From Viridibacterium silvisoli (GTDB lineage Bacteria; Pseudomonadota; Gammaproteobacteria; Burkholderiales; Rhodocyclaceae), in the NCBI RefSeq assembly GCF_036017035.1, contig NZ_JAYXHS010000004.1, forward strand, positions 372,001 through 436,000: a stretch of 64,000 nt of DNA. Direction: 5' to 3'. Position 1 is the stretch's first letter; the number at the start of each line of letters is the position of its first letter. The translations under genes and the position numbers were made by a program. Under the pieces are notes generated by a model. That model had not been told where the DNA came from and searched no databases. It worked only from the letters and a program-made list of their open reading frames with translations. Positions 15,624 through 23,775 of the stretch are shown here, piece by piece.

Positions 15624-16472
15624 ATGACTACGACATCGCAACGAATCGACTATAACGGACTGCCTGCCGTTCACCTGTGCTCGCCAGACGGCGCCGAAGC
15701 CATCGTGCTGGAACATGGCGGCCACCTCGTGTCCTGGAAGCCTGCCAACGGCGCGGAACGCATCTACATGTCTCCGAACGCTGTATTCAAGGAAGGCACG
15801 CCTGTGCGCGGTGGCGTGCCGGTGATCTTCCCGCAATTCGGCCTGCGCGGCCCCTTGCAGGGACACGGTTTTGCCCGCCGCATGAACTGGCAGTTGGTGG
15901 ATGCGCGTGTCGGCGAAGATTACGCGCTTGCGCATCTGCGCCTGAGTGACACGCCGGAAACACGTGAGCATTGGCCACACGAATTTGCGCTGGAAATTGC
16001 AGTGAACATTTCGGGCGCACGCCTCGACATCGAACTGGAAGTCAGCAATACGGGCAGCAGCACGTTTGACTTCATGGCAGCCCTGCACACCTACCTTGCC
16101 GTCAAGGAGGTTGAAGAATGCGGTGTGGAAGGCTTGAGTGGCCTGGCCTGCGAAGACATGCTGACTGGCAAGCAATTCCGGGAAACGAAGAGCTCCTTCA
16201 CGATTGACCAGGAAGTTGACCGCGTTTACCACGACACCACGAAGCCGCTGATGCTCAACGAACCACATCGGGGTGTTGTCATCCAATCCGAGAACATGCC
16301 GGATACGGTTATCTGGAATCCGTGGGAAGTACGTTGTGCCGAGCTGGCCGACATGCCCAAGGATGGTTTCCGTCGCATGCTGTGCGTGGAAGCGGCGGTC
16401 ATCCGTGATCCGGTCAAGCTGGAGCCAGGCGGCGAATGGTGGGGGCGCCAGACCTTCGTAGCAATGGAGTAA
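15624..16472 (+). CDS. D-hexose-6-phosphate mutarotase (YeaD-type aldose 1-epimerase)
   Basis: Interconverts anomers of hexose 6-phosphates. 282 residues in the galactose-mutarotase-like beta-sandwich family. Visible blocks: LEHGGHLVSWKP, VFKEGTPVRGGVPVIFPQFG, QGHGFARRMNW and LHTYLAV, with the conserved histidines and the C-terminal VIWNPWE. The ATG at 15624 gives a typical N-terminus; a TATACT sequence at 15591-15596 could be a promoter -10 but lacks a clear -35. Last gene of the + strand cluster, ending at a strong hairpin. Confidence 0.92.
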   Translation: MTTTSQRIDYNGLPAVHLCSPDGAEAIVLEHGGHLVSWKPANGAERIYMSPNAVFKEGTPVRGGVPVIFPQFGLRGPLQGHGFARRMNWQLVDARVGEDYALAHLRLSDTPETREHWPHEFALEIAVNISGARLDIELEVSNTGSSTFDFMAALHTYLAVKEVEECGVEGLSGLACEDMLTGKQFRETKSSFTIDQEVDRVYHDTTKPLMLNEPHRGVVIQSENMPDTVIWNPWEVRCAELADMPKDGFRRMLCVEAAVIRDPVKLEPGGEWWGRQTFVAME

Positions 16473-16487
16473 GCCCTCTCCTCAAAC

Positions 16488-16525
16488 AAAACGCCATTGC
16501 CGCTCGCGCGACAATGGCGTTTTTC
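16488..16525. terminator. bidirectional intrinsic terminator
   Basis: AAAACGCCATTG (16488-16499), 12-base loop, CAATGGCGTTTT (16512-16523) plus extra T. A perfect 12-pair stem flanked by A and T runs, between the convergent mutarotase gene and metZ; works in both directions. Confidence 0.88.
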
Positions 16526-16567
16526 TTTGTGGCACCAGGAGTCAGATCAGGCGTCTTGTCAGGCGTT

Positions 16568-17776
16568 TTATCCGAGACCGTTTGCGAGATCAGCCTTGAT
16601 GTCCTCCGCCGACTCGAGACCGACAGCCAATCGCAGCAAGCTGTCCTTGATACCGGCAGCAGCACGCGCATCTGCGGAGATGCGGCCGTGAGTGGTCGTA
16701 CCAGGGTGGGTGATCGTCGTACGTGTGTCACCCAGATTGGCGGTAATCGACAGCATGCGCGTGCCATCCACCACGCGCCACGCACCATCCTTGCCACCCT
16801 TCACCTCGAAGGCGACGATCGCACCGCCGCTCTTCTGTTGGCGCAACGCGAGTTCGTGCTGTGGGTGTGAGGGCAAGCCCGGGTAATAGACGCGCTCGAT
16901 GCCTGGTTGAGCCTCCAGCCATTGAGCAATCGCCAGCGCACTGGCCGATTGCGCTTCCATGCGGATGCGCAAAGTTTCCAGGCCCTTCAATATGACCCAT
17001 GCATTGAATGGCGAGATACTCGGCCCGGCCGTCCGCAGGAACTTGAACACTTCGTCGAGCAGGACCTTGTTGCCGACGACGGCACCGCCGAGCACACGCC
17101 CTTGCCCATCGAGGTATTTCGTTGCCGAATGAATCACGAGATCGGCGCCAAGCTCCAACGGCTTTTGCAGCGCAGGCGTACAGAAGCAATTGTCGACGGC
17201 AAGCCAGGCACCCGCTTTCTTCGCGATTGCTGAAACCGCTGCAATGTCGACAAGCTGCGTCAGCGGGTTGGAAGGCGTTTCGACAAAAACCAGCTTGGTG
17301 GTCGGGCGCACCGCGGCTTCGTATTCGGGCAAATCGGTTGCCGATACGAAAGTTGTCTCGACACCGAACTTCGCCATGTAGGCATTGAAGAAAGTCTGCG
17401 TCGAGCCGAACAAGCCGCGCGAAGCGATGATGTGATCGCCCGACTTCAACAAGGCCATGCAGGTCGCCAGAATTGCCGCCATGCCCGTAGAGGTCGCGAC
17501 ACAGGCTTCGCCACCCTCGAGCGCCGCAAGACGCACCTGCAGCATGTCTACCGTAGGATTGGTGAAGCGTGAATAGATCATGCCGTCTTCTTCGCCGCAG
17601 AAGCGACGTGCCGCCTCTGCGGCATTGTTGAAGACGAAACTTGACGTCAGGTACAGCGATTCGCTGTGCTCGCCGTACTGACTGCGCAGCGTGCCTGCGC
17701 GCACGGCGAGTGTATCGAAATCGAGGGGTGTCACTTCCTCAACTCGACCAAGTGGTGCACTCTCTTCTTTGCTCAT
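16568..17776 (-). CDS. metZ: O-succinylhomoserine sulfhydrylase
   Basis: PLP enzyme that makes homocysteine directly from O-succinylhomoserine and sulfide. 402 residues, Cys/Met-metabolism PLP family: SRFTNPTVDMLQ..LA.LEGGE, the catalytic lysine in HSATKYLDGQGR, and NLGDTRTTITHPGTTTH near the C-terminus. The sequence follows the MetZ rather than the MetB/MetC pattern, including the FDTLAVRAG N-terminal block. The start has GGAGA upstream. A promoter, a probable SAM-II riboswitch and a terminator precede it (17916-17943, 17845-17900, 17798-17830), so methionine/SAM status likely controls expression. Confidence 0.95.
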   Translation of the reverse strand: MSKEESAPLGRVEEVTPLDFDTLAVRAGTLRSQYGEHSESLYLTSSFVFNNAAEAARRFCGEEDGMIYSRFTNPTVDMLQVRLAALEGGEACVATSTGMAAILATCMALLKSGDHIIASRGLFGSTQTFFNAYMAKFGVETTFVSATDLPEYEAAVRPTTKLVFVETPSNPLTQLVDIAAVSAIAKKAGAWLAVDNCFCTPALQKPLELGADLVIHSATKYLDGQGRVLGGAVVGNKVLLDEVFKFLRTAGPSISPFNAWVILKGLETLRIRMEAQSASALAIAQWLEAQPGIERVYYPGLPSHPQHELALRQQKSGGAIVAFEVKGGKDGAWRVVDGTRMLSITANLGDTRTTITHPGTTTHGRISADARAAAGIKDSLLRLAVGLESAEDIKADLANGLG

Positions 17777-17791
17777 GGCATATCTCCGGAA

Positions 17792-17830
17792 ACAAAAAAC
17801 CCGTTCAGCTCTGACGAGTCGGAACGGGTT
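17792..17830 (-). terminator. intrinsic terminator in the metZ leader (expression platform)
   Basis: On the - strand AACCCGTTC (17830-17822), 15-base loop, GAACGGGTT (17806-17798), then TTTT. The U-run ends only a few bases before the metZ Shine-Dalgarno, so no promoter fits between them; transcripts for metZ must read through this hairpin. It may also stop purF read-through. Confidence 0.85.
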
Positions 17831-17844
17831 GAGAATTCATCCCA

Positions 17845-17900
17845 TTCTCTTTAGCTGTATTTGTAATGCGCCCGCAAGCTGTATATCAAATCGGCGCGAC
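17845..17900 (-). promoter_or_regulatory. probable SAM-II (SAM-alpha) riboswitch upstream of metZ
   Basis: On the - strand: CGCGCCGATTTGATA, then CTTGCGGGCGC, then ATTACAAATACAGCTAAAG. This follows the SAM-II pattern in order: P1 5' strand, GAUUU-rich loop, loop with UUGC, P1 3' strand, the A/U-rich AUAAAU-like segment and the AGCUAAA tail. P1 is GCGCC (17897-17893) with GGCGC (17872-17868). AGCU in the loop (17880-17877) can pair with AGCU in the tail (17856-17853) as the pseudoknot. A weak alternative hairpin GAGAAT/ATTCTC (17849-17831) overlaps the 3' edge. Placement before a homocysteine-forming enzyme fits the class. Recognised by eye against the remembered consensus. Confidence 0.82.
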
Positions 17901-17915
17901 TGCTGCTTCCAGTAC

Positions 17916-17943
17916 GTTAAAGCCCTTGGCAGAGGGCTGTCAA
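17916..17943 (-). promoter_or_regulatory. metZ promoter
   Basis: Perfect -35 TTGACA (17943-17938), 16-base spacer, -10 TTTAAC (17921-17916). Initiation would fall at about 17909, just before the riboswitch. An AGCCCT-N6-AGGGCT dyad (17938-17921) fills the spacer and could be an operator. Confidence 0.65.
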
Positions 17944-17953
17944 GGTTGTTGTG

Positions 17954-19477
17954 TCAGCCCGAGACCAGATTCAGATCCAGCTGACCGCCCTCGCCATCTT
18001 CGGACTCACTCTTGTTACTTTCGGCGCGACCACCTTCGATCTCGTCGAGGTATTCGCTCGTGATGTCACCTGTGACATACACGCCGTCAAAGCACGAAGT
18101 CTCGAACTCCTTGATGACCGGATTGAGTGAACCCACGGCCGCCTTGAGGTCATCCAGAGTCTGGTAGATCAACGCATCCGCGCCAATTTCCTGACCGATC
18201 TCCTCTTCATTGCGGAAGGAAGCAATCAACTCATTCTTGCTCGGCATGTCGATGCCATACACATTGGCATGACGCACTGGCGGCGCTGCGGAGGCCATAT
18301 ACACCTTGGTGGCTCCTGCTTCGCGCGCCATGGTGATGATCTCGCGGCTGGTCGTGCCGCGCACGATGGAGTCATCCACCAGCAGCACGTTCTTGCCGAC
18401 GAATTCCTGATGGATCGCGTTCAGTTTCTGGCGAACCGATTTCTTGCGGATCGCCTGGCCCGGCATGATGAAGGTGCGACCGATGTAGCGATTCTTGACG
18501 AAGCCTTCGCGATAGGCGATGCCCAGATTGCTGGCCAACTCCATGGCTGCAGAACGGCTCGAATCCGGAATCGGGATCACCACGTCGATATTCAGATGAG
18601 AAAAGTCGCGGCGGATGCGCTCGGCGAGATAGGTTCCCATCTTGACGCGGCTCTCGTACACCGAGATGCCATCGATGAGCGAGTCGGGACGAGCGAGGTA
18701 CACGAACTCGAACATGCACGGTGCATACGGCCGTGGCTCTGCACATTGACTGCTCGAGAACTTGCCGCGTGTATCAACCAGGATGGCCTCACCCGGCATC
18801 ACGTCACGCAGCACCTTGAAGCCCAGCACATCCATCGCAACGCTTTCGGATGCAACCATGTACTCCTTGCCGCCCGCAGCATCGTTCTCTCCGATGATGA
18901 GCGGGCGAATGCCGTAGGGATCACGGAAAGCCAACAGACCATAGCCAGCAATCATCACCACTGCGGCGTAAGCGCCACGTGCGCGGCGATGCACGCCTGC
19001 CACTGCACGGAAAATGGTTTCCTCATCGAGACGGAACGAACCACCGGAAGCCTCCTGCAGCTCATGTGCCAGCACGTTGAGCAGCACCTCGGAGTCCGAG
19101 TTGGTGTTCATGTGGCGCAGGTCAGCGAGGTACATCTCGCGCTTGAGCGCATCTGCATTCGTCAGGTTGCCGTTGTGGGCAAGCATCAGGCCGAACGGGG
19201 AGTTCACATAGAAGGGCTGTGCTTCGGCGGGGTTGTAGGCCGAGCCCGCCGTCGGGTAACGACAGTGGCCGATGCCCCAGTTGCCGTCGAGGCTGCGCAT
19301 ATTGCGCGTGCGGAACACGTCACGAACCAGCCCGGGGCCCTTGTGCATGTGAAAGCGCCCACCATCGGCTGTCGCGATGCCGGCGGCATCCTGGCCGCGA
19401 TGTTGAAGGACTTGCAAACCGTCATAGAGCAGCTGATTGACGGGCGTAGTCGCCATCACGCCGATAATTCCGCACAT
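17954..19477 (-). CDS. purF: amidophosphoribosyltransferase
   Basis: First committed step of purine synthesis: transfers glutamine amide nitrogen to PRPP. 507 residues. Catalytic Cys2 (MCGIIGV) requires cleavage of Met1; the glutaminase domain continues with LQHRGQDAAGIAT and GHCRYPTAGS. The phosphoribosyltransferase half carries the PRPP loop VLLVDDSIVRGTTS. An acidic, serine-rich tail follows. Lies 10 bases after cvpA, the conserved cvpA-purF pair, and ends before the metZ promoter. Confidence 0.97.
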   Translation of the reverse strand: MCGIIGVMATTPVNQLLYDGLQVLQHRGQDAAGIATADGGRFHMHKGPGLVRDVFRTRNMRSLDGNWGIGHCRYPTAGSAYNPAEAQPFYVNSPFGLMLAHNGNLTNADALKREMYLADLRHMNTNSDSEVLLNVLAHELQEASGGSFRLDEETIFRAVAGVHRRARGAYAAVVMIAGYGLLAFRDPYGIRPLIIGENDAAGGKEYMVASESVAMDVLGFKVLRDVMPGEAILVDTRGKFSSSQCAEPRPYAPCMFEFVYLARPDSLIDGISVYESRVKMGTYLAERIRRDFSHLNIDVVIPIPDSSRSAAMELASNLGIAYREGFVKNRYIGRTFIMPGQAIRKKSVRQKLNAIHQEFVGKNVLLVDDSIVRGTTSREIITMAREAGATKVYMASAAPPVRHANVYGIDMPSKNELIASFRNEEEIGQEIGADALIYQTLDDLKAAVGSLNPVIKEFETSCFDGVYVTGDITSEYLDEIEGGRAESNKSESEDGEGGQLDLNLVSG

Positions 19478-19487
19478 AGATCACCTA

Positions 19488-19979
19488 TCACCGATACTTG
19501 ATTCGTGCCGCCAAATCCTTGGGCAACCAAGGCTTGAGGGCGATAACAATCGTTTCCAGTGGCGGCGCGAAGATTGATTCTCGCCACCATTGCTCGCGTG
19601 GCAACGAGCTGAAACCTGCACAAGCCACTACCACTACTGCAATCAGTACGCCGCGCGCGATGCCGAACACTGCGCCGGCCAATCTGTCCGTTGCCCCCAA
19701 GCCTACTGCCGACAGCATCTCGCGCAGGAGGGTCCGCAACAGCGCCAGCACCAGCAAGACCAGCACAACGATGACGACAAAGGCCATGGCCCATTGCAGC
19801 CAGGGGGCCGACACAATGCCCGACAGCTTCGGCGCCAGCATGTCCGCAAACTGGTTCGCGACAATAAAGGCCGCAATCCAGCTGACCAGCGCAAACAACT
19901 CGCCTATCAGACCACGCCAAGCTCCGAGCAGCAGACTCAAAGCCAGCACAATCAGGAAAACCAGATCAAATGCAGTCAT
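19488..19979 (-). CDS. cvpA: CvpA family membrane protein
   Basis: Inner-membrane protein of 163 residues with four hydrophobic segments (about 5-25, 28-48, 63-86, 103-125). The N-terminus (DLVFLIVLALSLLLGAWRGL, then GELFALVSWI) is the CvpA family signature. E. coli CvpA is needed for colicin V production and envelope homeostasis; the biochemical activity is unknown. Placed between dedD and purF, the common proteobacterial arrangement. Confidence 0.93.
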   Translation of the reverse strand: MTAFDLVFLIVLALSLLLGAWRGLIGELFALVSWIAAFIVANQFADMLAPKLSGIVSAPWLQWAMAFVVIVVLVLLVLALLRTLLREMLSAVGLGATDRLAGAVFGIARGVLIAVVVVACAGFSSLPREQWWRESIFAPPLETIVIALKPWLPKDLAARIKYR

Positions 19980-20016
19980 TACCTGACTTGCACATATGCC
20001 ACGACGACGTGAAAAC

Positions 20017-20697
20017 TCACTTTGTCGTCACGACGCCATTCAAACCACCCTGTTTCAGCCGCGTGGCTGCAGCGTCTGCAGCTTGTCGCGTCTTGAACGG
20101 CCCAACACGCACCCGCGTCTTGTCTCCAACCTTATCGGTAGTTGCGGTCATTCCTGCCCGCTTCAACTGGGCCTGCACAGATTTGACGTTCTCGGGGTCG
20201 CGATAGGCCCCCAGTTGAACGAAAAAGCGTGTCTCCGTGGCCGGCACAGGCAGGGCCTCGCCTTCCAGGGCGGCTTTTGCACGCGCCTCCGCACTGATGG
20301 ATGACTTGGCTGACGATTCGGCAGGTTTGCTCGAAGCCGCGTGGCTTGAAGTTGCGCTGGGCGCTGCTGCCGCGGCGGGGACGGCCATGCTGGCCGCGGA
20401 CGAGGATGCCACAGTGGTCGTTGGCATCTCGGGATCGGTAGGCGGAACGAGCGGAGCAGCCGGTTGCGGGCTAGCCGCCGGAACAGATGCGCCCGGCGCG
20501 GTAGTGATGAGGCGCGACGTGTAGTTGCTGCCTTCCTGACTCGGGATGCGGATCTGCAGATCGTTGCCACCGGAATGCGGCTCGCTGTCCATCACCATCG
20601 GCAGGAATACGGCGGCGGCTAGAACCAGTGCGATGGCACCAATCAGGCGGCGGCGGGCGCGCTTTTTCAGCTCAAGCTGGGCGTCGGTATCTGCCAT
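20017..20697 (-). CDS. dedD: DedD-type SPOR-domain membrane protein
   Basis: 226 residues. A basic N-terminus (KKRARRR) precedes one transmembrane helix (about 18-36), then a long Ala/Pro/Ser-rich linker and a C-terminal SPOR domain (about 150-226: FFVQLGAYRDPENVKSVQAQL, ending RLKQGGLNGVV). SPOR domains bind denuded peptidoglycan at division sites, so a cell-division role is expected. ATG 20697 is preferred to an upstream TTG inside folC, because it gives the normal charged N-terminus; the Shine-Dalgarno is weak and 16 bases separate it from the folC stop, suggesting translational coupling. Confidence 0.9.
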   Translation of the reverse strand: MADTDAQLELKKRARRRLIGAIALVLAAAVFLPMVMDSEPHSGGNDLQIRIPSQEGSNYTSRLITTAPGASVPAASPQPAAPLVPPTDPEMPTTTVASSSAASMAVPAAAAAPSATSSHAASSKPAESSAKSSISAEARAKAALEGEALPVPATETRFFVQLGAYRDPENVKSVQAQLKRAGMTATTDKVGDKTRVRVGPFKTRQAADAAATRLKQGGLNGVVTTK

Positions 20698-20713
20698 TAA
20701 AGGGCCATGTACT

Positions 20714-22015
20714 TTAGGAAGAACGCTTGGTTTCAACGGCCTGCATCACACCAGCGACCGTCAGGAACGAACCAAAGGCGACGATTCTATCACCCTCCTT
20801 CGCGCCAGCCTGTGCTGCATTGAATGCACTCGCCGGATCAGCAAAAGTGGCAATGCCAGGCTTCAAGCCGAGTTCGGCGGCAATGCCAGCGACGACTTCA
20901 GCCAGATCCGCTGAGTTCGCCGCTCGCGGCCCCGGCAGATCGCAGAGCAACCAATGATCAACGCGCGACGCAATATTTTTCAGGCTACCCGCAATGTCTT
21001 TGTCCGCCAGCATGCCGCACACCGCCCAGGTGTCCGAAAAGAAGCCCATGTTGGAGAGGTTGTCCGACAACACTGCCGCGGCCTGGGGGTTGTGGGCAAC
21101 ATCAAGGACGACGGCTGGCCGACCAGGCAAGACCTGGAAGCGTCCGGGGATTTCGACCAGCATCAGCCCCTGACGCACCGCCTGCATGGGTACCGGCAAG
21201 CGCTCATTCAGTGCTTCCAGTGCAGCCAGTGCGCTCGAAGCGTTCAGCAACTGATTGGCTCCACGCAAGGCCGGGTAAGCCAGGCTGCTTCGACGTTGAG
21301 CCTTGCCACGAAACTGCCATTGGGTCTTGTCGCCGGAGAAACCGAAATCGCGGCCCGAAATGCGCAGATCCGCACCGATCGCTTTGGCATGATCAATGAG
21401 GGACTGCGGCGGCATCGGATCGCCACACACCGCTGGCTTACCCGGGCGGAAAATCCCGGCCTTCTCGAATCCGATCGCTTCCCGCGTATCGCCGAGATAG
21501 TCCATGTGATCCATTGCGACGCCCGTCACAATGGAGCAATCCGGCTCAAACGCATTGACCGCATCGAGACGGCCGCCCAGGCCAACTTCGAGAATCACGA
21601 CATCCAGCGCAGCTCGCGCGAACACCGCCCATGCGGCCAGCGTGCCGTACTCAAAATAAGTCAGAGCGACATCGCCACGCACGTGCTCGACCAGAGCGAA
21701 CGCATCCACCAGCTGCGCGTCATCGACCTCTTTGGCGTCGATACGCACGCGCTCGTTGTAGCGCAGCAGATGCGGCGAGGTGTAGAGCCCGACGCGGTAA
21801 CCGGCAGCCCGCAACATGGCTTCGAGCATGGCGCAGGTTGAGCCCTTGCCATTGGTGCCACCCACGGTGATGACGACCGCACTGGTTGTCAGCATCAGCG
21901 CATCGCGGACACGCGCCACGCGCTCGAGACCAAGCTCTATCGGTCGGCTATGCTGGGTTTCGATATACGCGAGCCAATCGTCCAGCGACTGGTCTTGCGA
22001 CGGTGCTGCGGCCAT
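20714..22015 (-). CDS. folC: bifunctional folylpolyglutamate/dihydrofolate synthase
   Basis: ATP-dependent Mur-ligase-like enzyme adding glutamate to dihydropteroate and tetrahydrofolate. 433 residues. P-loop VGGTNGKGSTCAMLE at about residues 50-64, omega-loop/metal region YTSPHLLRYNERVRI, ligase signature EVGLGGRLDAVNAF, and VLDVAHNPQAA in the C-terminal domain. Its ATG shares its A with the accD stop (TGATG), so translation is coupled to accD. Confidence 0.96.
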   Translation of the reverse strand: MAAAPSQDQSLDDWLAYIETQHSRPIELGLERVARVRDALMLTTSAVVITVGGTNGKGSTCAMLEAMLRAAGYRVGLYTSPHLLRYNERVRIDAKEVDDAQLVDAFALVEHVRGDVALTYFEYGTLAAWAVFARAALDVVILEVGLGGRLDAVNAFEPDCSIVTGVAMDHMDYLGDTREAIGFEKAGIFRPGKPAVCGDPMPPQSLIDHAKAIGADLRISGRDFGFSGDKTQWQFRGKAQRRSSLAYPALRGANQLLNASSALAALEALNERLPVPMQAVRQGLMLVEIPGRFQVLPGRPAVVLDVAHNPQAAAVLSDNLSNMGFFSDTWAVCGMLADKDIAGSLKNIASRVDHWLLCDLPGPRAANSADLAEVVAGIAAELGLKPGIATFADPASAFNAAQAGAKEGDRIVAFGSFLTVAGVMQAVETKRSS

Positions 22016-22881
22016 CAGTTATTGATCGCTGGCTGGCCGGAAAGGAGCGTCAGCACCTGCGCGAGGCGTTCGCGCAATTCGCGACGGTCGACGATCATGT
22101 CGATCGCCCCCTTCTCGATCAGGAATTCGGAGCGCTGGAAACCTTCAGGCAATTTTTCACGTACGGTTTGCTCAATCACGCGTGGGCCTGCAAAACCGAT
22201 CAAAGCGCCCGGCTCTGCAATCACCACGTCACCCATGAAGGCAAAGCTGGCCGAAACACCGCCCATGGTCGGGTCGGTCAGGATGGTTACGAACGGCAGA
22301 CGCTTTGCCGACAGGCGCGTAATCGCAGCAGTGGTCTTGGCCATCTGCATCAGCGAGAACAAACCCTCCTGCATGCGTGCGCCACCGGTTGCCGTAAAGC
22401 ACACGAACGGCAGGCCCTGCTCGTAAGCGGCCTTCACACCACGCACGAAGCGTTCGCCAACAACCGAGCCCATCGAACCGCCGAGGAAATCGAACTCGAA
22501 CGAAGCAACCACCAGCGGCACGTTGCACACTGCGCCCTGCATGACGATCAGCGCGTCCGATTCACCTGTATCTTCGAATGCTGCCGCCAGTCGGTCTGGA
22601 TACTTCTTGCTGTCCTTGAACTTCAGGGGGTCAACCGGGACGACTTCGGAGCCGAGTTCGAAACGGCCTTCCGGGTCGAGCAGCAAATCGAGACGCTGAC
22701 GTGCGCGAATGCGCTTGTGATGGCCGCACTTCGGGCACACGTACTGGCTGGCTTCGATATCCGAGCGATAGAGCACCGCTTCGCAAGCCTCGCACTTGAT
22801 CCACAGCCCCTCGGGCATGGATTTCTTGACCGGTTGATCACGCTTGATCTTCGGGGGCAGAAGTTTGGTCAGCCAGCTCAT
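22015..22881 (-). CDS. accD: acetyl-CoA carboxylase carboxyltransferase, beta subunit
   Basis: Zinc-ribbon carboxyltransferase subunit that, with AccA, makes malonyl-CoA for fatty-acid synthesis. 288 residues. Four zinc cysteines form CEAC..CPKC (residues 30-52). The crotonase-fold core shows ASFEFDFLGGSMGSVVGERFV, ATGGARMQEG and GFAGPRVIEQT. The start overlaps the trpA stop by four bases (ATGA), a tight trpA-accD-folC coupling common in betaproteobacteria. Confidence 0.97.
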   Translation of the reverse strand: MSWLTKLLPPKIKRDQPVKKSMPEGLWIKCEACEAVLYRSDIEASQYVCPKCGHHKRIRARQRLDLLLDPEGRFELGSEVVPVDPLKFKDSKKYPDRLAAAFEDTGESDALIVMQGAVCNVPLVVASFEFDFLGGSMGSVVGERFVRGVKAAYEQGLPFVCFTATGGARMQEGLFSLMQMAKTTAAITRLSAKRLPFVTILTDPTMGGVSASFAFMGDVVIAEPGALIGFAGPRVIEQTVREKLPEGFQRSEFLIEKGAIDMIVDRRELRERLAQVLTLLSGQPAINN

Positions 22882-23705
22882 GCCTTCGCTCCTTCAGTTT
22901 TTACCGATACTTCGTCCATCGCCGCGCGTATGCCTCGCAGGAACGCGCCCACACGCGCAGCCTCCTCGCCACGTGGCGACGACTCGATTTCTTCAACAAC
23001 GCGACTGCCAATCACGACGGCGTCAGCGAAGCCTGCAATGCTCCTGGCGGTCGCCGCATCGCGAATGCCGAATCCCACGCCTACAGGCATACCGACGCGC
23101 TCACGGATCAGCGGGATACGCGAGGCAACCTCTTCCACATTCAGGTGGCCTGCGCCTGTCACGCCCTTCAGCGAAACGTAATAAATATAGCCGCTGCCAG
23201 CTACCGCCACATCCGAGTAGCGCTGCTCCACCGACGTCGGTGCGAGCAGAAAGATCGGATCGAGACCGCGGCTCTTCAGCAAACCGGAATACTCCTGACA
23301 CTCCTCCGGTGGGTAGTCCACCAGCAGCACACCATCAAGACCGACTTCACGCGCGAGATCGGCAAAATGCTCTGCCCCCATGGCTTCGACGGGATTGGCG
23401 TAGCCCATCAGCACGATCGGCGTTACCTGGTCGGCCTTGCGGAACTCGCGGACGCATTCCAGCACCTGCTTCATGCTGACCTTGTTGGCCAAAGCACGCT
23501 CCATGGCACGTTGGATCGTCGGACCTTCTGCCATGGGATCCGAGAAAGGAACACCCAGCTCGATGACGTCCGCCCCCGCGGCAACCATCTCGCGCATGAT
23601 CGGCAATACCGATGCGAGATCAGGATCGCCCGCCGTGAAATAAGGAATCAGCGCCTTGCGGCCTTCGCTTTCGAGACGCTTGAACGCGCTTGCTATACGT
23701 GACAT
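22878..23705 (-). CDS. trpA: tryptophan synthase, alpha subunit (Asp60 replaced by Glu)
   Basis: Cleaves indole-3-glycerol phosphate and passes indole to TrpB. 275 residues, TIM barrel with YFTAGDPD, the catalytic Glu49 in VIELGVPFSDP, the phosphate-binding loop VGFGIRD and loop 6 KGVTGAG. Odd point: the second catalytic acid, Asp60 in E. coli numbering (usually LADGP), reads MAEGP here (codon GAA at 23528-23526), a conservative Asp-to-Glu change. Numbering aligns exactly with E. coli at this site. Separated from trpB by 70 bases carrying a perfect hairpin, whereas trpB and trpA commonly abut. Confidence 0.95.
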   Translation of the reverse strand: MSRIASAFKRLESEGRKALIPYFTAGDPDLASVLPIMREMVAAGADVIELGVPFSDPMAEGPTIQRAMERALANKVSMKQVLECVREFRKADQVTPIVLMGYANPVEAMGAEHFADLAREVGLDGVLLVDYPPEECQEYSGLLKSRGLDPIFLLAPTSVEQRYSDVAVAGSGYIYYVSLKGVTGAGHLNVEEVASRIPLIRERVGMPVGVGFGIRDAATARSIAGFADAVVIGSRVVEEIESSPRGEEAARVGAFLRGIRAAMDEVSVKTEGAKA

Positions 23706-23726
23706 TTATGCTTTTCCACTCAAGCA

Positions 23727-23760
23727 ACAGGCCCTCGCAGCATTTGCTGCGAGGGCCTGT
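23727..23760. other. perfect 15-bp hairpin between trpB and trpA
   Basis: ACAGGCCCTCGCAGC (23727-23741), loop of four, GCTGCGAGGGCCTGT (23746-23760). GC-rich and perfect, but no U-run follows on the - strand (the next bases are TGCTTGAG), so a full terminator is unlikely. It could tune trpA expression or mRNA stability. Confidence 0.85.
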
Positions 23761-23775
23761 GCGGATAAATATCGT

